64,000 nt of DNA from contig WGMP01000020.1 in assembly GCA_016124975.1 (NCBI GenBank), positions 1-64,000 on the forward strand, written 5' to 3'. The translations under genes and the position numbers were made by a program. Positions 59,333-64,000 of this stretch are shown here, in pieces. The notes under the pieces were generated by a model. The model had not been told where the DNA came from. It saw only the letters and a program-made list of their open reading frames with translations, and ran no database searches. This stretch comes from Phycisphaera sp. (lineage in GTDB: Bacteria; Planctomycetota; Phycisphaerae; Phycisphaerales; SM1A02). Each line of letters starts with the position of its first letter. Within the stretch, counting starts at the first letter, position 1.

Positions 59333-61825
59333 ATGCTGGGGAATTGCCTCTCGCGCTCTCAGACCGTGCTGGCCTCGCGCCTCGCGGCGTGCGGTGTGTT
59401 CGCGTTGATTGCCGCGATGCCTTCAGGTTGCTGCACGCCAAAGCCGACTTCACCCGACCCCGAGCCCGAACACAGCCTCATGGGTCGCGAGTCGGAGAGC
59501 GATGAGCTTCGGGTCGCGCACGCGTCGAGTCGCGGCGGAGTCCCTATGGCTGCGACGGGCGCAGCGGCGTCGCGCGCGTCGGGCGGTGGCGGCTCCGGAG
59601 CCACGGGGCGCACGGGCGGACGCGGCGGGTCGTCAGGGAGCGCGTCGGTTGGTGCGTCGGGGGCGTCGGGGGCGTCGGGGGCTTCGGGGGCTTCGAGTGC
59701 GTCGAGTGCGTCCGGCGGCTCCCCCGCCGCGGCTGCGCCGAACGGAGGCCCGTGCACGGGCGGTTCTGGCGGCGCGCAGGGATCGGGCACGGGCTCTGGA
59801 ACGGCGGGCGGTTCCTCCGCGGGAGCAAGTTCTGGCGCGTCCTCAGGAGCGGCCAGCGGAAGCGCGAGCGGCGGAGCGAGTGCAGCGGGAGCTTCGAGTT
59901 CGTCGGGCGCCTCGGGTGCCGCGGGTGCCGCGGGTGCCGCGGGTGCCGCGCAGGGCAGCGCCGCCAGCGGCTCGAGCGGTTCACCCGCTTCTTCAAGCAG
60001 CGGCTCGAGCGGCGCTGCCAGTGGAGGCACCGCGAACAGGCCTCTCGGACAGACGGGCGGTGGCGCCGCTTCGCAGAGCGTTCCGGGTGGCCAAGCAGGT
60101 GGTGCACAGTCCCCCGCGGGTCCGCTCGGGGGTGCGGGAGGTGGCGCAAGCGGCCCCCGCTCGGGCACACAGCCGACGCCTTCCATCGGTGGAAGCGCAG
60201 GCCCAGCGGATGAACGCACGGGTGAGCCCGCGACAGCGAGCGACGGTGGCGGCACAGGTGGCGGTCGCGGCGGCGGCGGTGACGGTAAGGGCGACGCGGC
60301 AAGCGATGTGCGCGAGCCTGCCGTTCCAACTCCCGCTGCGCAAGCCCGCCCGAAGAGCCTCTTCAGCGATGTGCCTCCCGTCGACGAGGACACTTCGAAG
60401 GGTGTCGACACCCCCGCGGCCGCGCCTGCCGAGATCGACGCCGCGAACGATGGCGCGGACGGGAGGGAGCGCGACGAGGCCAGCGGAACGCTGGGAACCG
60501 AGTCGCGCACCGATGCGCGGCAGCCTGAGGTGCCGACCGTCGGCGGTGTCGGCGATCGAGGCGTCGGCGCAGGAGGCGACGACGGAAAGACACCGTCGGA
60601 TTCCTCGCCTCAAGGCGCCGCGATCGGTGCAGACGAGGCCGTTGCCGCAGCGCCTGATGCGTCCGTCGGGCAGCGAGACGGAGATATGGAGGACATTGGC
60701 CGCACCGATGCGGCCGACGCAGCCACGCGCGGCGCCGACCTCGCGCTTCCCGAGCTGGAGATCGAGCGCATCGATGTCGACGGCACGATCCTCGACCGCT
60801 CGGGCGAGATGAGCCGCCGCACCGCGCACCCCGTCGCGGGGATCTGGGAGCAGATCGGCGGCGCAAACGACGCCGACTTCGGCCCCGGCGGATACCAGCG
60901 GTCCGTGCTGATGCTGAACCCGGCGCTGAAGACGGCCGCCGTCTATCGCGTCTACCGCGGCGACATCGCGCTTGTGATCGGCGGCGAGCTTGCGCTCGAC
61001 GCAGCGCCCGTGCGCGCGCGCGTCGCCGAGGGAACGATGTCGATGCGCGAGGATCCCGCGTCGACCTCGAGGTTCAGGCGCACGCCGCTTGCGCTCGGGG
61101 GAAGCCCCGCGGTGACGGTGGCGCCGCCCGCGGGCGACGGCCCGTGGGAGCTCTCGTGGCGCCGCGACGGCATGGAGCTTGTCGTCGGGGAGAAGCGCTA
61201 CGCCGCGATCACCCGCGAGTCGTTCGAGGAGGTGCGCCGAGGCGGCGGCGACATCGCGTCGGAGGCGGACCTCGCAGACCGCGTGGCAGCGCGGCCTGCG
61301 GAGGCGACCACCCAGCGCATCAACGAGACTTCGTTCTTCGGGCTCCGCGGCGGCGGCAAGCGGATCGTGTTCATCGTCGACATCTCGAGCTCGATGATCC
61401 AGGGAGACAAGCTCGGCCGGCTCAAGCAGGAACTGAGCCAGACGATCAAGGCGCTGAAGCCCGACACGCGGTTCTCCGTCGTCTTCTTCGACGACACGGC
61501 GCACATGATCGACTCCGCGTGGATGCACACGGACGCGGACCGCACGCGGGCGCTCACCGTGATTGCGGCCCAGAACACGGGCGGCGGCACGAACCCGACC
61601 CAGGCGTTCGAGTTCGCGTTCAAGACGCTCGACCCGCTTCCCGACTGCATCTACTACATGACCGACGGCATGACGCCCGTCGACATCGCGGGGCTTCTGC
61701 GCGCGCTGAACACGGGGCCGAACAGGACGACCGTGCACGCGATCGCCTTCGGCGACCGCGGGCTCGAGGCCGCGATGCAGCAGATCGCCGCCGAGAACGG
61801 CGGCACCTACCTGTTCGTTCCGTAG
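59333..61825 (+). CDS. VWA-domain lipoprotein with Ser/Gly/Ala linker
   Basis: This protein has 830 residues from ATG 59333 (AAGGAG before it). Lipobox PSGC (Cys33). Residues from about 70 to 350 are a very low-complexity Ser/Gly/Ala linker (runs of GAS), then acidic disordered sequence to about 500. A small beta domain follows. The VWA domain is at the C-terminus: MIDAS Asp683-Ser685-Ser687 in FIVDISSSMIQGD, Thr in NTGGGTNP and Asp in YMTDGMTP. All metal-site residues are kept, so it should bind protein ligands through a divalent ion at the cell surface. It is convergent with the ExbB/ExbD-like operon. Confidence 0.88.
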   Translation: MLGNCLSRSQTVLASRLAACGVFALIAAMPSGCCTPKPTSPDPEPEHSLMGRESESDELRVAHASSRGGVPMAATGAAASRASGGGGSGATGRTGGRGGSSGSASVGASGASGASGASGASSASSASGGSPAAAAPNGGPCTGGSGGAQGSGTGSGTAGGSSAGASSGASSGAASGSASGGASAAGASSSSGASGAAGAAGAAGAAQGSAASGSSGSPASSSSGSSGAASGGTANRPLGQTGGGAASQSVPGGQAGGAQSPAGPLGGAGGGASGPRSGTQPTPSIGGSAGPADERTGEPATASDGGGTGGGRGGGGDGKGDAASDVREPAVPTPAAQARPKSLFSDVPPVDEDTSKGVDTPAAAPAEIDAANDGADGRERDEASGTLGTESRTDARQPEVPTVGGVGDRGVGAGGDDGKTPSDSSPQGAAIGADEAVAAAPDASVGQRDGDMEDIGRTDAADAATRGADLALPELEIERIDVDGTILDRSGEMSRRTAHPVAGIWEQIGGANDADFGPGGYQRSVLMLNPALKTAAVYRVYRGDIALVIGGELALDAAPVRARVAEGTMSMREDPASTSRFRRTPLALGGSPAVTVAPPAGDGPWELSWRRDGMELVVGEKRYAAITRESFEEVRRGGGDIASEADLADRVAARPAEATTQRINETSFFGLRGGGKRIVFIVDISSSMIQGDKLGRLKQELSQTIKALKPDTRFSVVFFDDTAHMIDSAWMHTDADRTRALTVIAAQNTGGGTNPTQAFEFAFKTLDPLPDCIYYMTDGMTPVDIAGLLRALNTGPNRTTVHAIAFGDRGLEAAMQQIAAENGGTYLFVP

Positions 61826-61843
61826 CGACCGCGATCGCAGAGG

Positions 61844-62773
61844 TCACAGGCCACGCGGGGTGCCCGGGATCCAGCGGTCGCGATAGCGCGGCAGCGGCGC
61901 CGTGCAGGCGGAGAGCGTGTAGTTGAAGCCAGCGCCGAGAAGCGCTTCCTTGACGGCGTTGAAGGAGTCGAAGGAGTCGGGCGCGACATCGAGGAGCACC
62001 ATGTCCTCGGAAGGGTCGAGCGCCGCGAGCAACTCCTGGAAGCGCGGATCGGCCAGCAGCGACGGCGTGTCGGTGATCGGTATGCCCGCGCCCTGCCGCA
62101 GCGGGATCGTGCGCGTGAAGCCCGTGGCGTTCATGCCGCGGCAGTCCCCGTCGAGGCTCGAGCCCGCGGCGACCACATAGCGGTCGTCCCACTGCTCGAA
62201 GCGCGCGCAGGTGTCGGGCGTGCCGTTCGACCAGTCGCAGACGGGATAGAGACGATCCTCCCAGACGACGACCGTGTAGATCCGCAGCTCGAGCGCGCGC
62301 TCGAGGGGCGTGCGCATGGTGCGGTCCTTGGCACGACGCGCTCCATCGAGCGAGGACTCGAGCCGCGCGACCTCCTCGCGCAGCGGCGCGACCTGCGCGC
62401 CGATGTCCGCAAGGTCGTCGGTGACGGCGGCGACGGCCTCGCTGTAGCGGTCGATCAGCTCTTCTCGTCGGGCGATCTCGCCGAGCGCCTCCGCCACCCG
62501 CTCGGCGGCGTCGGAGTCCTCCGTCACCTCGGCGGCGGCCGGAAGCGCGGAGAGCTCGCGCTCGAGCTCCTCTGCGCGCGCGGCGAGGAGCGCCATCTGC
62601 CGCTCGCCGTCGGGGTCACCCGCGACGAGGCTTGGCTCGGGCGAACCCTTGGTCGAGGTGAGCGCGAGCAGTGCCGCGATGAGCGCCACGAAGATGATCG
62701 TGCCGAACATGTTGCAGATCGTGTCGAGCAAGAGGTCGAGGCTGTCGTCCGAGTCGCTGCGTCGCCCTTTCAT
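61844..62773 (-). CDS. ExbD/TolR-like single-pass protein, second copy
   Basis: This 309-residue protein starts at ATG 62773, overlapping the upstream gene's stop (ATGA). N-terminal Asp-rich sequence DSLDLLLDTICNMFG leads into one membrane helix (TIIFVALIAALLAL). The Asp at the helix entrance fits the proton-conducting Asp of ExbD/TolR/MotB. Then come an acidic coiled coil (MALLAARAEELERELSAL) and a periplasmic domain with four Cys. It likely partners the ExbB-like protein. No peptidoglycan-binding OmpA motif is seen. Confidence 0.75.
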   Translation of the reverse strand: MKGRRSDSDDSLDLLLDTICNMFGTIIFVALIAALLALTSTKGSPEPSLVAGDPDGERQMALLAARAEELERELSALPAAAEVTEDSDAAERVAEALGEIARREELIDRYSEAVAAVTDDLADIGAQVAPLREEVARLESSLDGARRAKDRTMRTPLERALELRIYTVVVWEDRLYPVCDWSNGTPDTCARFEQWDDRYVVAAGSSLDGDCRGMNATGFTRTIPLRQGAGIPITDTPSLLADPRFQELLAALDPSEDMVLLDVAPDSFDSFNAVKEALLGAGFNYTLSACTAPLPRYRDRWIPGTPRGL

Positions 62774-63612
62774 GGCGCATCCTCCGCCTCGTCGGCGCGC
62801 ACGCCCGGAAAGACAGGTGACACGAACGAACCCTCGGGAATGAAGTCGAGGCCGAGCCGCGGCCGCTCGGCGTCCGGCAAGGCCGCGATCGCATCGAGCA
62901 GCGTCTCGTAGAGCGGCAGGCCCGACGGCGTGACCACGAGCAGGATGTACGACGGCCGCTCCTGCGCGAGCACCTTGAAGAGCGCGAGCGCGTCGAGCGC
63001 CTGCGCCGCGTGCGTGCCTGCCGCGATCCGCGAGGCGGCGCCGTTCTCCGCGTCCGTCACCACGATGCGGGACGCCGAGACCTCGAAGACGATCGGGCGA
63101 AGCGGCTCCGCGCTGTCGACGATGAAGGTGATGCGCTTGCGGCGCTCGACCCGCTGGAGCTCCTCCGCGAGCCGGTCGCGCGTCTGGGTCAGCTCGAGCA
63201 CCTCGCGCAGGCCGGCCGCCTCGGGGTGCGCGACGAGCAGTTCGCGCAGCTGCGCCTCGAGCTCGCGCGTCCGCTCCGAAAGCGCGTCGAGCTCCGCGGC
63301 GCTTGCGAGGAGCTCCTGCCGCAGCGACGCGCGCCTCGCGAGGGGGTCGGTGTCGGGCCGCGCGCTCGCCGCGCGCACGGCGTGCTCGAGCGCGGCGATC
63401 CGGTCGCGCAGCGCGCGCTCGCGCTCGTCGAGCGGCACGCCGCCCTCGATCGAGACGCGCCGCCCGCCCGTCGCCTCCGTCGTGATCTCGGTCACCTGGA
63501 TGAGCAGGATCATGGTGATCACGATGGTGATGCCGATGACGCACACCATCACATCCTGGAAGGAGAAGAACGAGACGGGGGCGCCCGCGCCCGCGCGGCG
63601 GCGCATGGTCAC
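62770..63612 (-). CDS. ExbD/TolR-like single-pass protein, first copy
   Basis: This protein has 280 residues from GTG 63612, which overlaps the ExbB-like stop (GTGA); an ATG at 63606 is the alternative. The N-terminal SFFSFQDVMVCVIGITIVIT places an Asp directly before a single membrane helix, closely like TolR/ExbD. A long coiled coil follows (ALRDRIAALEHAV, LAEELQRVERRK), then a beta-alpha domain (ITFIVDSAEPLRPIVFEVSA). Middle gene of a stator-like operon, in the inner membrane with the domain in the periplasm. Confidence 0.78.
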   Translation of the reverse strand: MTMRRRAGAGAPVSFFSFQDVMVCVIGITIVITMILLIQVTEITTEATGGRRVSIEGGVPLDERERALRDRIAALEHAVRAASARPDTDPLARRASLRQELLASAAELDALSERTRELEAQLRELLVAHPEAAGLREVLELTQTRDRLAEELQRVERRKRITFIVDSAEPLRPIVFEVSASRIVVTDAENGAASRIAAGTHAAQALDALALFKVLAQERPSYILLVVTPSGLPLYETLLDAIAALPDAERPRLGLDFIPEGSFVSPVFPGVRADEAEDAP

Positions 63613-64000
63613 GGCTCCTTGCGCGCAATGCGCACGCGCGCGACGACGGCGTTCGAGCAGGCCGCGCGGATGTCGTCGCAGAGTGCCTCGTCGGCGCGCC
63701 GCACCGCGGTCTGGAGGAGGTGGATGACGAGCACGGCGATGAGCGCCTCCGCCGTCGTGATGAACGCCGTGTCGAGGCCCTCGAGGACCGTGCGCAGCTT
63801 CTCGGTGATCTGCCCCACATCGGTGCCCGCGACCTTCATCACATCGCCGAAGCGGCCCATCGCCTGCGTAAGGCCGATCACGGTGCCGATGAAGCCGAGC
63901 ACGGGAATCGCCCACACGAAGCCGCGCAGCAGCGTGTAGCCCGAGTCCATGCTCGACTCGTCCTGGTCGCCGCGGCTCGACAGCACCTCGTCGACATCGG
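63609..64000 (-). CDS. MotA/TolQ/ExbB-like proton channel, C-terminal part
   Basis: The frame runs off the window, leaving about 129 residues. It shows the family signature VLGFIGTVIGLTQAMGRFGD in a membrane helix and a second helix LDTAFITTAEALIAVLVIHLL, the two pore-lining helices of MotA/TolQ/ExbB. Downstream lie two TolR/ExbD-like genes with 4-base overlaps, so a proton-driven inner-membrane motor is inferred. The N-terminus and any upstream genes are outside the window. Confidence 0.82.
   Translation of the reverse strand, partial: DVDEVLSSRGDQDESSMDSGYTLLRGFVWAIPVLGFIGTVIGLTQAMGRFGDVMKVAGTDVGQITEKLRTVLEGLDTAFITTAEALIAVLVIHLLQTAVRRADEALCDDIRAACSNAVVARVRIARKEP

Noticed and set aside
53621-59334. 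Long minus-strand frames of 971 and 1034 residues
   Set aside because: Antisense to GH15, the B12 sensor and the exported gene; typical high-GC shadow composition.
61844-64000. Zorya-type anti-phage system
   Set aside because: MotA-like and MotB-like genes are present, but no ZorC/ZorD/ZorE homologue is visible. The second TolR-like gene and the convergent VWA gene do not fit.

Overview
The window looks like a chromosomal segment of a GC-rich planctomycete, most likely of the Phycisphaerae. Three secreted proteins end in a dockerin-like module (GDLNGDG followed by ADL and LLG.W) that is typical of that group. The housekeeping proteins are bacterial, many genes are exported or hypothetical, and strong GC bias in third codon positions creates very long false antisense frames. 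The assignment is inferred from protein features only; no 16S gene is present.

Layout. 1-1065: 3' end of an RHS/YD-repeat gene that dissolves into short repeats, then a tRNA-Cys whose 3' end and terminator are duplicated. 1244-9300: exported proteins, including three with dockerin-like C-termini (2399-3955, 6417-7304 with DNRLRE, 7411-9300 with an endonuclease/exonuclease/phosphatase fold) and a proline-repeat surface protein. 9508-13021: two tandem M16 peptidase subunits, one with HxxEH and one without. 13140-16955: a small hypothetical gene, a coiled-coil membrane protein and MurJ. 17018-22852: a lipoprotein gene, then a tightly packed minus-strand operon (exported protein, orphan ParA, VanZ-like protein, FAD oxidoreductase). 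22918-29254: a lipoprotein, purM, a HEPN-MNT module, a SUMF1-like protein, sucD and an SGNH-like protein. 29261-41507: a C25-like protein, glpD-glpK, a large exported helical protein, and DinB-like, YbjN-like, ThiF/MoeB-like and hypothetical genes. 41636-44009: a MITE-like inverted-repeat element next to a two-gene nitric-oxide sensing operon (H-NOX plus HNOBA hybrid histidine kinase). 44295-46395: rpsG, rpsL, rnhA and rpmF. 46682-53789: a fatty-acid synthesis cluster, plsX-fabH-fabD-(lipoprotein)-fabG-acpP-acp2-fabF. 53955-57636: an orphan SpoA/FliN-like protein, a GH15 glucoamylase-like enzyme and a CarH-like B12 sensor. 57868-64000: two exported proteins, the second a VWA lipoprotein, facing an ExbB/TolQ-like operon with two ExbD/TolR-like partners that runs off the window.

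The genes that clearly work together are the fab cluster (malonyl-CoA to long-chain acyl-ACP and acyl-phosphate), glpK-glpD (glycerol to dihydroxyacetone phosphate), H-NOX with its kinase, the HEPN-MNT pair, the M16 pair, and the terminal stator-like operon. Several operons use 4-bp ATGA/GTGA stop-start overlaps. Short tandem arrays (14-49 bp units) recur at gene junctions, and one GC-rich imperfect palindrome recurs at the 3' ends of unrelated genes. Both are unusual for a housekeeping region. The best candidates for undescribed biology are the CarH-like B12 protein without a DNA-binding domain, the orphan-ParA operon, the two-TolR stator operon, and the structured inverted-repeat element. 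Apart from the tRNA region, no gap between genes exceeds 300 bases.
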